Assembly: GCA_028752905.1 (NCBI GenBank)
Contig: JAQNBH010000009.1
Span: forward strand, 42,848,509 to 42,912,508
Origin: Cladorhizidae sp. MBARI D1340-BT2
Lineage: Eukaryota; Porifera; Demospongiae; Poecilosclerida; Cladorhizidae
DNA: 64,000 bases
Reading direction: 5' to 3'
The notes under the pieces: generated by a model
What the model saw: only the letters and a program-made list of their open reading frames with translations
What the model was told of the DNA's origin: nothing
Databases searched by the model: none
Program-made: the position numbers and the translations under genes
In this document: piece after piece, positions 1 to 12,700 of the stretch
Position numbering within the stretch: the stretch's first letter is position 1
How the letters are laid out: the number at the start of each line of letters is the position of its first letter

Positions 1-224
1 TCAAATTCTGCACTCACCAATGGACTTCCGATAATGCCTCCCTCTCTCCACTCTTCAACTTCCTACCCTCTCAAACAGACATGCTCACCCAAGCACCTTT
101 TACTCTATAAGATAATTGACGACCATATCCACTTGCCTCCAGACTCCATCCAATCAGTTCCAACTCCTTGGTAAGATATTTGTATCGTAATTGTTTATAA
201 ATTGAACCTATAGCCATGACATCT
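1..224. other. Unassigned left edge
   Basis: No coding exon, RNA gene or repeat could be supported here. The sequence is pyrimidine-rich at first, then AT-rich. A possible splice donor lies near 171, but no upstream reading frame is available because the window starts here. Confidence 0.3.
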
Positions 225-290
225 GTGACTCCACTGCAGAGTCACTAGAATAGTGGTAGGGTTGTTTTTATAACTCTACAGTGGAGTCAC
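225..290. repeat. Inverted repeat, 18-base arms
   Basis: Arms 225-242 (GTGACTCCACTGCAGAGT) and 273-290 (ACTCTACAGTGGAGTCAC) are complementary except at one position. The left arm also contains a smaller palindrome (GTGACTC/GAGTCAC). It lies directly before a second, longer hairpin at 294-370. Confidence 0.75.
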
Positions 291-293
291 AAA

Positions 294-370
294 AACTCTT
301 AAGAAGATCAAGATTTTTGTGCTTCTAGAGATTGTGAAGCACAAATCAATCCTTGATCTTCTTAAGAGTT
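294..370. repeat. 77-nt hairpin with 19 bp + 10 bp stem
   Basis: Arms 294-312 (AACTCTTAAGAAGATCAAG) and 352-370 pair perfectly over 19 bases. A small internal loop follows, then a 10-bp inner stem (316-325 with 336-345) and a 10-nt terminal loop. Size and shape resemble a miRNA precursor or a foldback remnant. Nothing in the sequence shows that it is transcribed. Confidence 0.6.
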
Positions 371-414
371 CTGAGGGGTAAATCTTTATAAATAGTTTAC
401 TTTTTTCTATACAG

Positions 415-1480
415 CTGAAGTTCATTAAGGTGAAGGAAGCCTTGGAACTCGTTGGCATGGAGCTTATTGGTATATACCTATTGTCTTTTAAAAGCTAACA
501 CATGCATAACAAGTTGGGGGTATTTGTTTAATTTTAGGACCACTACCAACAACTGATGTAGATTCAAATACATGATGCTGACCTTCACATACTACTATAC
601 AAAGGTAGTAGATTTATATCCACTAAAGGAGAAGGCAGCAGCTAGCATGACATGAAGTCTAAAAACCTTTGTAAATATAAATATTAAAAAATAGAACTGT
701 TCTGTTCACACAAAACTTATAATTATAATAACATTTGTGATGTCTTTTAAAATGTGGGGTTTTCCCAAAAGACTTCTGTCAGACCAAGGATGTGAGTTCA
801 TTGCACATGTAAGATTCAGTTACTTGAATCCACAAACTATTTTAAACTTGTGTATAAAAAATAATTTTGCCTCTTTCTCGAATGTCTTGGGGGCATAACA
901 TTGGACTGACAAATTAAATTATGTGACATCTGACATGACTTATAAATTGACAAACATTACTCCTGTACAGACAATATGTCATCAAGCATTTAGTGAATAG
1001 TGCTTACTATCCACAGACAAATAGACTTGAGTTCACTGTTTGTAATATACATGTAACTCATGCTTTGTACCTCCCTCAATTCCAAATCATTCATTATAAT
1101 TATATAGACAAAGGAAACTTTGGATAAGATGCCCAACGTCACAGAAGAAGTGATAACAGATGTGGACATTGGATCAAAATGGGGTCCGACGGAGAGCTTT
1201 TCTTATGATGAGTGTTAACCAAGAGGTATATAGTTAAGCATTTTTATCCATTAAAATTGATGTAAGCTGCAATGTAGAGTTGACTATTCTTGTAGCATAT
1301 TTTAATGGGTTCAACAAAATGTGGAGCAAGCTCAATCGAAACAACAGGAGGATTATGCCAAGAGAAAAAAATCCTTATTCTACCTTGTCCCCTCTACAAG
1401 ATAATGAAGTGTGTGAGATGGAGGGGAGGAAAGATGGATGCCGTGTAGACTGGTGCACTGATGTTACTTAGTGATTTTAC
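415..1480 (+). pseudogene. Decayed intron-bearing integrase (Ginger/KRBA2-like)
   Basis: Pieces of a gypsy-type DDE integrase appear in order. Exon 415-469 reads ...ALELVGMELIG and continues across a 68-base GT-AG intron (470-537) into GPLPTTD. LTFTYYYTKVVDLYPLKEK follows near 580-650, FPKRLLSDQGCEFIAH near 763-810 (then a GTAAG donor), NSAYYPQTNRLE near 1001-1036, a short open exon near 1110-1218, and a basic tail (EQAQSKQQEDYAKRK) near 1325-1370. A one-base frameshift near 570 and several stops show it is dead. Spliceosomal introns argue for a DNA-transposon (Ginger) or host-derived integrase rather than an LTR element, and the protease relic downstream fits a Ginger-type unit. Family name is inferred; identity as an integrase is firm. 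Confidence 0.6.
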
Positions 1481-1919
1481 TATGTATTTATATTTTCATA
1501 ATGTTCTGCTTATTTTTCCTTCACAGAATTCATGAGATCGACAGCCATCCTTTAAAGAATATCACTAATATGTCCAGAGACTAGGCAACCACTTAAGGTG
1601 AAGGCTCCCTATATGACCAAGTCCAACTATAGAGCTTCACAAACCACCCACCCAACCTACAACAGATCTACACACTTCTTTCTCAGTCATTGGAACAACA
1701 CTCAAGCTACTCCCACCTCTCCTCCAACCCAGTTATCAGATAGCATCATCAACCCAGTCAATCCATCAGTTGTGGTTTACCTTTCTCAAGGTCAGCATCC
1801 ATCAACACTGCCAATGATACCATCAGTGTTGTACACCTGACGTAAACCCTCCTCAAGCAACCAAACATAAGGCAATATATCACTGGACCATTTTAAAGCT
1901 TTGTAAAATTGGCCCTGTC

Positions 1920-2560
1920 ATTGTCTGTCACCAAACCTGCCAACCCAAGAACTGACTCCCACACGATCAGTAGCGTTCTTCAAAATGGAACCTGGTTAGC
2001 TGATGATCACATAGATCATGCACAAGCATTGCTTTCTGCACACTTTCAAAGGCTCCCAGTCAGTGTGTGTGTTTGAGCAGAGGGTTGTCAATCTGTTGCA
2101 ACACCAGATAAGGAGATATATATTGAATGTTGCAGGCAACCACTAGTTGACTGTTAGCAACATTGCTTTAGGGATATTATTATCATACGATCCTATGATT
2201 CGCTTGATAACTCTATGAACATGGCATCCAAAAACACTTCCTTCGACAACTAGCTATCATGCTCCATCCTTAAACTCGAAAGATGACATTTCAATGGGCT
2301 GACAAATGGGTGGCTCAGATTGTGACTGTTTGCAATTGTTGTAGCAACCACTCTATGGAATATGACCACAGCATTGTTGGGACCAAGAACTCGTGCATCG
2401 CCACCAGAATTCTTCAAAGTACTGTTGCCATTTCTGAGAATCTCACAACCAAGGTTACAAAGAGGATGAAATTGAGATTTTATGTCACTGTCGGCAACCG
2501 TATACAGGAAAATAGAATGTAACAGTATCATGGCTGGTTTCACAATGGCTGTGAAAAAGT
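1920..2560 (+). pseudogene. Relic of C48/Ulp1-like cysteine protease
   Basis: Translated fragments in shifting frames resemble the Ulp1/SENP-like protease domain found in invertebrate transposon proteins: SVLQNGTWLADDHIDHAQALL (1971-2033), a histidine-containing segment near 2130-2160, a YDSL-like segment near 2190-2210, and Q-x-GGSDC near 2300-2320 around the expected catalytic cysteine. Many stops and frameshifts are present. It follows the integrase relic in the same direction, so I infer that both were parts of one element. Alternative: a separate protease-bearing transposon. Confidence 0.4.
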
Positions 2561-2737
2561 GTCAAAATTGTAAATGATGACATTCCATTTTACTGTAAAC
2601 ATTTTAAATGTAATTTGTGTATGTTGTATGTAAAGTATGTTTCATATGGACAGATATTGCCATAGTCTAACATACTTAAAGTATAAATACTGTTTGGAAG
2701 GTTTTGCTGTGTCTGTGTGTAGTGTTTAATTTAAACC

Positions 2738-2806
2738 TTACAAAACCTTCTCAACAATCAACTTGAAATTGACGTTTCGCTAACCTTCATCAGGAATTAA
2801 AAATTA
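2738..2806 (-). repeat. Hammerhead-like dispersed repeat, copy E
   Basis: On the minus strand this reads CTGATGA, a short spacer, then GAAACGTC, followed by AATTTCAAGTTGATTGTTGAGAAGG, the tail shared with copies at 13.4, 30.8, 31.0, 52.7 and 52.9 kb. The spacer pairs poorly here, so this copy is probably inactive even if the family is a ribozyme. Confidence 0.45.
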
Positions 2807-2939
2807 AAAAATTCTTAATTACACATGTTTTTTTAATATTTGTTTTTAAATTTTGTTGAGAGTATATAATTATGCATGTATCAAAAGTTAATAAAGTTAG
2901 ATGATCCCTTAGACATCAGGAGTTCGGGTGGGGAGCTGA

Positions 2940-3850
2940 TTCATCCAGAGAGATGAGTTCACTTGCCATAGGGTAATGTCTAACCTCTTAAACAGGTGCC
3001 GAGTGGTTTCAGATGGTGGAATGCATAGCCTCTGACCATGTCACTGTTCAATGGTCCTGATGACTTCTGTAGCCTCATCTCCCCAGCCTCCCAGGGATTC
3101 AACTACCATTGGGGTCAAAGACACCCCAACTGAATGAGAGGCCCTCGGCATGGGCAGTCACTTTTCTCTCATGGCCCATAGAAAGAGCATGACCCTGGGT
3201 GATGGCCAACCCTTCTAGGATCCACCTCTGGAGGATAGATATCACGGTAATATCCAAAGTTGCTGTTAAACCTCTCTTCCAGATAGGAACATATCAGCCG
3301 GGCAGCTACAGGAACCAGGACTCAGGGCAGGTATTTTCTCCAAGGCAGCTGACTGGGCAGCTGCATCCCCAACAGAGTCGTGCCAGAGGATCTGATCCCC
3401 AACACCCCCACATCCGACTTGGTGGTCACCAAGGGGGTCAGTCACAGCTTGACTTATGGGGCATAGTATATTCTCCTCCACCATTAGCAATCCCAGCCAG
3501 TATGGGAAGCAGCACAGACGGAACTACCTGTCTTGGTTGGCAAGAGACTACATTTAATCATCAGAATGGTGGATGGAGGTGGAGAGAGCCAATGCCCTAG
3601 ATCGTGAGTCCTGTGCTGTAGGTTGTCAAAAGGAGCCAGATTAATGGTGTGAGAGGGGGAGCCAAGAAATGGGAGGTGTCAGTGGAGTGAACCAGTATAT
3701 CAGTTATGAGGGAGCTAGATTGGACCAGGGATCCAGCTTGGGTGGCCTTCCGAATGTTCAAACCGCCAAGGGAGCTGGGGATGGAAGCCTTCAGCCAAGC
3801 CCTGTCTGACAAGGACCCTCCGGCGAGGTCTGAAACAGCTTCCCTTGGTT
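2940..3850 (-). mobile_element. LINE 3' fragment with RLE-type endonuclease
   Basis: On the minus strand, 3812-3597 encodes AWLKASIPSSLGGLNIRKATQ, the post-RT 'LP..GGLGIR' block common in invertebrate LINEs. 3490-3266 encodes a zinc-knuckle-like stretch (CP..QAVTDPLGDHQVGCGG) and a PADMFL segment, and further down lies a degraded LDITV-like segment. The C..H-C knuckle followed by PD...D.T residues is the order seen in R2-superclass elements, where a restriction-like endonuclease follows the RT. Frameshifts and stops are frequent, and the RT core is not recognisable. It is a different family from the copies at 23.7 and 46.0 kb. Confidence 0.5.
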
Positions 3851-4099
3851 AATAGCTGATGCGATCCCTTACAGAATAAGTCGGCCTGAATTAGAACAAT
3901 CAACAACCCAACCAACCCCAACCCCCATAGGCACTCATACCAAAAAAATAACGGAAAATGTTAATGAATGAGCTGGATGGAATTGAACAAGCTGGAATAT
4001 CATTGGAGGAGTTTGAGATGGTGGGCACTGAGGGGAAGGTGGCATTTTTGCTTGGGAAGGAAGTTGAGGGTGTGAGTAATTGGAAGTGTGTGGGTGCAT

Positions 4100-7000
4100 T
4101 TTGCAGTATGTAGTGAAGTGTTTGAAAGGACTGATTTATGGTCTCCGCTGCACTCCACCATTACCAAGCAGTACAACTCATTTAACCTGGATATGATTGG
4201 TACGGAGGCAAGCGTGCAGGTGGGGGTGTTAAGAAGAGCATCAGGTCTAGGCTGCGACTAAGGATGGAAGTAACTGTGTGGGTGGAATTGAAAACAGAGG
4301 GGAGCAATAATGTGATTGTGGGTGTGGTGTATGTTATCCTGGAAGGGGTGAAGGGTCAGGAATCAGGAGAGTTGTTTGAGGTGATGAAAGCTAAGGTGGC
4401 AGAACATCAGGAAGAAGGATGTGATGTAATTCTAATAGGTGATTTTAATGATTAGGGTCAGAGCAGTTTCCTAACAGGATTGGTAAGAGGTTGTTGGATC
4501 TGGTTGGGGTGTACAATTTGTCTATCAGGAATAAGGTATCACAGTGTAGTGGAAGGTGGACGTGGGAGATGGGAGAAGGGAGGTCAGTGATAGATTATAT
4601 CTTGGTGTCAAAGCTAAGGGTAGATAAGATGGTGATCGAGGACAGTGGAGAAATTGATCTAGGGTCAGATCATAATCTAATATGGTGTGTCCTGAGAATA
4701 GGTAGACTAGGAAAGAGCAAGTAGAAGGTTGGTGGTAAGATGGATTGGGAAGAATATCAACATATGGTGAGCGAGGGTTTCAGAGGTTGGGAAGAATATG
4801 TGGCAGGGCTAGGGATGGGAAAGGACAGAGAAGGTGTACAACAAATTTGGGAACTGTGACGCATTGTGCTTTGGGCGGCTGAGTTGGGTATAGGGAGGAA
4901 AAAACTAACAGACAGATCTAAGGGTTAGTTGTCTCATGACATTGAAGTAGCCATCCAAGCACGACAAGTGTCCTGTAGGAAACTTAGAGAGTCTAGGGGT
5001 GACAATGTAGGTGAAGAAAGATTATTACGACAATGGGAATATAAGAGTGCAAGAAGATGTGTGAAGAGGTTGATTAGATTGGAAAAGAAGAAACTGAGGA
5101 AGGGTATAGAAAAGATTAAAGAGCAAGAAGGGACTAGCTGTAAGTTATTTTGGATGGACTTGAAAGGGAAAGAAAAAGCAATGTCAAATTCGGAGAGTGA
5201 GAGAGGAAAATGGGGTTGTAGTGGAGAAGAGGAAGGATATAATGGAGGTATTGGCCAAGCATTGGGAAGGATTAGGGATTGTGTCCAGGTCAGGGAAGGA
5301 AGTTCAAATTGATAACCTGGAGTCTAAAGCTAAAGAAATTAACTGAATGGTACAGCGGGTTGGATTCCAGGAGATGTACAATATTGTGAAGGGGTTGAAA
5401 AGGGGGCCTGATGGAATAACGAGATGTTGAAGTATGGTGGGAATAGGATGGTAGAAGTGTTATGTTCTCTAGTTAATTTGGTGATGAAGTCGAATATAGT
5501 GCCACTCTTTAAAGCTTTAAAGCTGGAGATGAGGAGGTGGCTAGTAATTACAGAGGGATAGCTCTGTGGAGTTGTGTGGCAAAAGTGATGGCAAGAGTGT
5601 TGGCAGATAAGCTCAGTAGGTTTGCAGAGAAGTATATACTAACAGAGGGTCAGGGTGGATTTAGGCCAGGGAGAGGATGTGCTGACCAGTTCCTAGTGTT
5701 GAGGTGTGTGTGCGACATAATGAGGTCACAGGGGCAACAGACATTTCTGGCATTTCTGGATGTAAGCAAGGCATATGATACTGTGTGGAGAGAGAAGGAT
5801 TGTGGATGAAGATGAGAGAGTACGGAGTTCAGGAAGAATTTGTCAATGTGTGCAAATGCTGGAATTCAGTCAAGTGTGTTGTTAGGTGGAGAGGGGTCCA
5901 GGTGGTTTCAAGTGGAGGCAGGACTGAGACAGGGTTGTCTTTTGTACCAGTTCTCTATAGTGTGTATGTCATGGGATTCTTGAAGGATTTGTAGGGGGAA
6001 AGGTTAGGGATTGAAGTGGTGTGGTGGGTTGCTGTATGCAGATGTATTGTATTGTTAGCGAGAGATCAGGTGGAGTTACAAGTGATGTTAGATGTGGTGG
6101 AGGAGTATGCAATGAAATGGAGATTTAGGTTTAATAGCGAGAAGAGCAAGTCAATGACAGTTGGTAGAAAGTGCAGTGGAGGAGAGTGGAAGATTAATGA
6201 GAAGCCTTCAAATATCTTGGTGTGTGGTTTGACAGGGGGATGAGAGGAAATGTTCATTTGGAGAAGATGAAGGAAAAGGCAGAGAAATGGAGGGCAAGAA
6301 TTTTTTATATGAACAGGGTAAACAGAGAAATGGAGATGGACAGAGGTAAACTAATATGGGAGTTGCTAGCTAGGCCATGTCTAGAACATGCATCTGAAGT
6401 ATGGTGGACAGGAGGGAAGACAGCCTGCAAGAATTTAGAAAAAATTCAAGAGAGTGTCGAGGAAACTGGTTGGAGGGAGTAATACAGTTGCAGGGGTGGC
6501 AGTAAGAGGGGACCTGGGATGGAGGAGGTTGGAGCAGAGAAGGGAAGAAAATAAATTGTTATTTTGATGGAGGTTGCAGAGAATGAGTGAAGATAGGCTA
6601 GTGGGAAAAGTTGTGGCACTGTTAAGTGATTGTCCAGGTTGGTGGCAGAGTTTTGTGAGCTGAAAAGGAAGTTTGGGGGGGGGGGGAGGGAAGAACGTTG
6701 GAGATAGTAGGCTCAAGTGCAACATGGAGGAATTGTGTAAGGGATGTTCATAAGGAAGAGTGGTGGGAAGAAGTAGGAGGGAAATCAAGTCAAAAAGAAG
6801 AGTTTGGACAAAAACGATATGTAAGAGAATTCAGTGAAGGGGAAGTGAGGCTGAGATTTAGGTTAAGGACGGCATCAGCAGGACTCTTGAGTGACAAGGT
6901 GAGGTGTGGTATGTGCCGGGATGGTATATAGATGTGAGCTATGTGATGAAGGTGTTGTGAAAGATGTGCATTTCTTGTTGTACTGTGGGGAGTTTGCTGG

Positions 7001-7195
7001 TGATCGAGAAAGATTATTGGATATGGTTGAGGGCATTGAAGGGTCTGGAGTGGGTGGTAGAAGGGAGAAATGAAGATGAAGAAGGGGCAGTAGGTCTAAT
7101 GTTGGGTAGATCAGTAGCAGGGGTGAAGGAAGAGGTGCTGGATAGGATAGACAGAATTGTAATGGGTGGGAGAAGAGAAAATACTTAATGCTTGG
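4100..7195 (+). mobile_element. APE-type LINE, decayed, near full pol
   Basis: A non-LTR retrotransposon in the plus orientation. An APE endonuclease spans about 4140-4720: WYGGKRAGGGV near 4196, CDVILIGDFND (4423-4455) and the catalytic-end motif DLGSDHNLIW near 4658. A basic coiled segment lies at 4929-5312. The RT has NYRGIALWSCVAKVMARVLA (5546-5605), GQGGFRPGRGCADQ, then FLDVSKAYDTVWR with its catalytic Asp (5752-5790). The YADD region near 6030 is frameshifted. A thumb-like RPCLEHASEVWW and a C-terminal LRTASAGLL...C.MC segment end near 6930. At least five frame breaks make it inactive. Partial copies lie at 30.04 and 54.0 kb. Clade not assigned. Confidence 0.75.
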
Positions 7196-9792
7196 CACCT
7201 AGGGTCCTATGTCTTAACCTACCCCCTCCCGCCCCCCACCAATCAGCATCCCCAAACAAATTCATTATTTTGCTGTATTAATAATAGTTCATTCATGTTG
7301 TTGTTTTCTATTGTTTCTACTTACTTAGTGATGGCCTATCTCAAGGCTCAACTGAACAATTAAATTATTATTGAGAAGGTTTTTGTAAGCGAGTTAATTG
7401 AGAGCTCTATCTAATTGTTTTGCTCCAACAATAACTGCTAATAAGCTACACTGCTCAAAGTCTCTTAACTCTGAGTAGGGGTGCGTCCTAAAAGCTAGGC
7501 CAGCTTGGCTCCAGCGTGCCTTTTTCACTGGTCGCGCCCTCGAAACCGCTTGGGCAGGTCATGAATATAATTATAGTTCGCCCGCGAGGAAACGGTTAAT
7601 TAACCCACGTGCTGCTCTCTTCTTCTCTCTTCGGTGGGTTGGCGGTGAGTTTTTTTTGTGCTGGTATTTGTATACAATTGTGGCTGTGTCTGTAAAAGTC
7701 ATAAATATGCTATGTTGAATATCTAGATATTCTGCATGCCGCTATATTTTCTTTAGGGGAAGTTTGGATTATGTTTCTGAACTAAGATAATATTATACAG
7801 GTCCAGTAAGGTTCCTTGCAACTGGTTAGTGTGCTGCCTGTGGGAAGAGGAAGTAGTGGGTTGAAGTATCTTGTAAAATTTCTCTGCATAACCAACACCT
7901 TAAAACTTTCTTAATATAATATCATGATAAATCAACAATGATCTCACATGTGTGTGAAAAAAGAACTCGAGTTAAACTAGCAACACTAGGCATATGAAAA
8001 AATGTTATGAAAATCATGATAAAACATCAATACTATACTGCATACTGTAAAAGCTCCAATTATGTGTCACTTTATTTATGCTTCAAAATTCTAATGATGC
8101 ATCTTGTATGATGCCTATAATTTCATTTGTCTATCACCTCTTTCCATTCTAACCTTGCGATCAAATATATGGCTGTTATTCAATAATTGCAGGAGCTTCA
8201 TCGAAGTTGGAGACAACCACATGTATTATACATAGTATACGGACTTCTTGAATGTGTAAAATAGCTACTACGGCTTCAGAACACTACAATCCTCGTGACA
8301 GGTATAGTGTAACATACTCTACTCTAGCTAGATTCTGTATTGTAACTACAACTCCTGCTTGCTTCATCAGCAGAAAAGCTTGCTTAGCTCAGCTACCAGA
8401 GGAGTCTCGTCTCTTTGGGCAAGACCGTGAAGTACTAACCACTTGCCGTATATAATTGTAAATATGCATCATTTTCTACTGTTGCATCACATACACAGCA
8501 GATTGGGTTGATGTTTTTTTCATGACACCATTAGAGTTTTTATGGTAGATTTACTAATGGGAAAACTCTAGATCTTGATTAGAAAGGCCAGTATAAGGTG
8601 TCAATGAGGTGTCAGATCCAATTAGTATGGGAGAGATAATTTAAGACATTATTGCTTACATTACTGCTGGAGGGAAAGAACAATCCTGAGTCTCTTGATT
8701 AGATAGGCTTTTGTCTCAGACCACAAGGTGCAATGAGGTGTCACAGTCCAATTAGTGTAGACTTATTAGTCTTTTTTCTAGGGCCTAGGTAAGGGCTAAA
8801 AATATAGTTATAATCCCCTGCATTAAAACGTAAATATTGAAGCAAATTTTCTTCTTGATATATCAGCTATAAGCTCTAGCCTTCATCAGGCTAAGAGCCG
8901 AAACATTGAGAAGCAATTGATTGTTGAGAAAGAAAGGTCGATATGTTTTTTTTTGCCAGCATTTCAGCCAGTACACTTAAGTCTTCAGATTTCTGCAATC
9001 TTTTTTCGCTCACGAACTTGAATTACCTGGGGAGTTTCATCCATTTTTCTCTGCCACTACTGTTGGTGTCTACTAGCAAGTGCTCTTTGGGCCAAAACCG
9101 ACTATCTTTCATCTGAGAGGGGTAAAGTCTTAATAGGGTGGGAAGAAAAAATTAGGATAAAACGCTCAAAAAGTGATTTTGACCACTAATAGTGCTAGAA
9201 ACGCCATTTTAAAGCTTTTCAGGGGGTTCGGTACATTTTCCTCTAATAATGCCCCCCAGGGGGTTCGGTACATTTTCCTCTAATAATGCCCCCTTTCCCC
9301 CAAAAATGACCATCTTCCAGAAGACTAGCATTCCTTCGGGAGGAAATTGCTGAATTATTTATCCTATGTAAATCTAGAGTTGTCAATGATATGGGTTCTG
9401 AATAATTAAGGCGCAGAAGTATGCAATAGACAGAGAAGGAGTATTAACTGTTCGGTGTTTTTCATGAGCAAATCTTCCTTGTGTCTAACTTTGGAATAAC
9501 ATGTTTGAAAAGATGTCCAACAGATATGACACAGATACAATTGTCTTAAGACTCATGCGTACTTTGGGGAAACTTTCAAACAGCAATTAGCACCTGTCCC
9601 ATGTATTCCCTATGCGAAGCATGGAACATTTCGTTGACACATGACTTTGGGACCTTCCCTCCTGTGGTCATGTGGTCATGCTATTATAACACTGTTCTTT
9701 ATCACATTTCTTTCTCACAGTGTTAACCATTTATCTTTTGTGCAAGCAGAATACTTGAAACGGCAAGAAAATAAGGATCAAGTTTGGAAACA
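7196..9792. other. Intergenic region, no gene seen
   Basis: No convincing coding exon. It holds a repeat tail (TTATTGAGAAGG near 7370), GC-richer sequence with CpGs near 7485-7640, a degenerate hammerhead-like repeat near 8866-8937 and a 37-bp tandem duplication near 9220-9293. The last part should carry the 5' UTR and promoter of the TRAF gene; no core promoter element is clear. Confidence 0.4.
9220..9293. repeat. 37-bp tandem duplication
   Basis: A 37-bp unit (containing GGGGTTCGGTACATTTTCC) occurs twice in direct succession with essentially identical sequence, indicating a recent duplication. Confidence 0.8.
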
Positions 9793-12700
9793 ATGCCTGG
9801 ATATGAAGCAAAGTTTGTTAACTCCCTGATACAGAGACACAAATGTTCTATCTGCTCGCTTGCAATGAAAAGTCCTGTGCAGACAGAACATGGGCACCTG
9901 TTCTGTGAAGAATGTCTGGAGCCATTTCTTAAGCGGTGTCATCCTATATGTCCTCTTGACCAAGAAGAGATTGAGCCTGCGAATGTCTTTCCAGATAATG
10001 CATGCAAAAAAGAGATAATGCAGCTGGAAGTCTTCTGCAACTTCCACTCTATTGGAGGGTGTTCCTGGATTGGCCACTTACACAAGCTTGAGGTAACTTG
10101 TAATTAGAATAGTTTTTGCTGTGTACTCTTACCAGAAATAGTTTGCACAATTTAGTCCCATGTCTGTTCATATCTACTAATGTACAAGTCTGTCTATATG
10201 TATGTGTGTGTTGTCCTTTATATATAGCCAAGGTTTTAAAGCTAGGAAGCTCAAACTTTACATAAAGGTATACTTTTACACTGGGTTGGGCATTGGGCTA
10301 TTTTTTAGGTGACATTGGACTCCAAGCCCACTCACTGCAAGCCACCATCACCAAAAACAGCACGGCACTTGTGGTTATCAGCTATTTGATAATGGGCACA
10401 TGCTTTTTCATGTTTGTGACAATTAACACTTAACCGATTAAATGCCGTAAGCGCCATATGGCGCGAGACCTTACATCCTTCGCCACACAAAAATATATAA
10501 AATGAACCGTTACGAGCTAACAGCCCCGGTTGGGTTCTGCACATGCCTAGTAGACTAGAGAACGTCACAAAAATGATTATTTCCGGTTGATGCATCGTGC
10601 AACAAAAATCCTGCGGTTGAACGCCATTTTTGTTGGTCGAGCTTTTTTTAAAAACTGCTCAAAGATCCTCTCCTATGAGGACGTTATTTCTCAACTTTTA
10701 GCCGACGATTCTGGCGATTCTGGGTCAGATTCATTTGGGGAAGAAGGTGAAGACATCTATGCATACCGAGGAAACACTCTGGATCCAGTTGCTCTAAGAG
10801 AAGAGGCGCGCTTGGATGGACTTCTCGATTGTAAGTTTCTTCTAACCTTAGCGCTTCATAGCCTTTGTTTACCATAGTCAACTGAGAGTGTACTAGTGCC
10901 AAATACTAGCTTATTCTGTTGGTATTCCAAATTCAGACAGGATAGTTATAGAAAAAAGTTATAGCTAAGAGTGTAGGTTGGAGTTGTTGATGTTGATTTT
11001 CATTTGAATTTGAATTTTCAAATGTTGACCACAAACTTGATATATATATATATCTTGTTTTTCCCACCTTCCCCACTACTTTTCCTACAGCATCAGATGA
11101 TGAGAGTGGAGATGAGGCATCTATGACTCCTTTTGTTACATTGGAGGATGAGGAAGCCTTGCCTGAAGTCTCTACAGGGCGTGGGAACACGACTGGTGCT
11201 GGAGTTGTGCGAGGGAGAGGCGGGCGAGGGAGTACTGGCCGAAGGAGAGGCGGGCGAGGGAGTACTGGCCAAGGGGGAAGCAGCTCAAGTGGTAGTGGAG
11301 TCGTAAGTGTTGCTAGTGGTCCTCCAAAAGGTACTGGTAGTAGGCGGGCCAGAGGTTATAGGCGTGTGCGAGCATCTGGCACTGGTTCTGTCCGAGCATC
11401 TTGCACTGGTTCTGCCCAAGCATCTGGCACTGGTTCTAGGCTAACTGAGGTCACAGGTAAGTGGGAAATAAAGGAGCCAACTCCTTTGAAATTGGACTAT
11501 ACAGCAACAGCTGGTCCAACTTCTTCATTGCTTGGTGCATCAAGTACATTTTTAGATGCATTTTACCTTTTTTTACTCTTGAAGTGTGGGAACTCCTAGT
11601 AGCAGAGACGAACAGTTACGTTTCTAGGATGGCTAGTCTCTCCAGGCCATGGGTAGATAGTAATATAGAGGAAATGAAAGCTTTTGTAGGAATGTTGATA
11701 ATAATGGGAGTTTCCACACTTCCATACTTAGAATTGTACTGGTCCACTAATCACTCGGATTTGTCTGGATCTTTGGTTCGTAAAGTAATGCCTAGGACTC
11801 GGTTTTTGGAGCTAATGCGTTATGTACATGTAAATTCGATTGATGGTTTGTTGGTTACAAATTTGATAGAAGCTTGTTTATTGAATTCATTTATTTTGTT
11901 TTCTTCTGTCCGAGCTCCAATATCAGTAAGGAAGGGTAATTATCTAGAAGCTAGGATTGTTCTAGCTAAATCTTTGATTGGTTCTTTCTCTTCTCGGCAG
12001 CGGGCAGGTCAACGTTGTAGTCAGGCAAATAGTCAGCTAGATCGCCTCAATTTATAACTAGGTCATTTCCCACAGTGCTGTGCAAAGAAGCGCTGTGTAG
12101 TTTGCATTAGTAAAGGTTACAGGCATGAGGCAAGGTCCCAGTGTTGTTTTTGTAAGGTTCCTTTGTGTGGTGGATCAACAGGCCGTGACTGTTTTCGTAA
12201 TACCATACCTTGGTGGACTATCAGTAATGTTTATGCACCCCCTGCTCCTTTCTGTGCTTCTCTCTTGTTCCCTGCTCCTTCGTCTACTTCTCTCTTGTTC
12301 CCTGCTCCTTCGTCTACTTCTCTCTTGTTCCCTGCTCCTTCGTCTACTTCTCTCGTTCCCTGTCCCTTCGTCTACTTCTCTCGTCTCTCCAGTATTCAAG
12401 TGTTATTCTTATCCTGGTATCTCATGTTTGTGTAGAATAAAAACATGGTGAAATATCATGCCGGAGACCAAGCAAGCTATACCCAAGACTGAGCAAGTTC
12501 TACTCTACCCGTGACAGCAAGACCGGAGCTCTACCCAAGACACTCCCTTACATAATCGTGTTTTATATTATGGTTTTATTCTAGTATGTGTTAGCATTTT
12601 CACTCTCTTATAATTTGTTTTTTGTATTATTATGTGTTAGCATTTTGATGGGGAAAACAACCCACTGGCTTTGCAGCTGGTAGAGGGTTTGTAAATAGAT

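Noticed and set aside
12125..12451. 108-aa and 90-aa repetitive ORFs
   Set aside because: They come from the 30-bp tandem repeat in the piggyBac 3' region; only the start overlaps the real transposase zinc finger.
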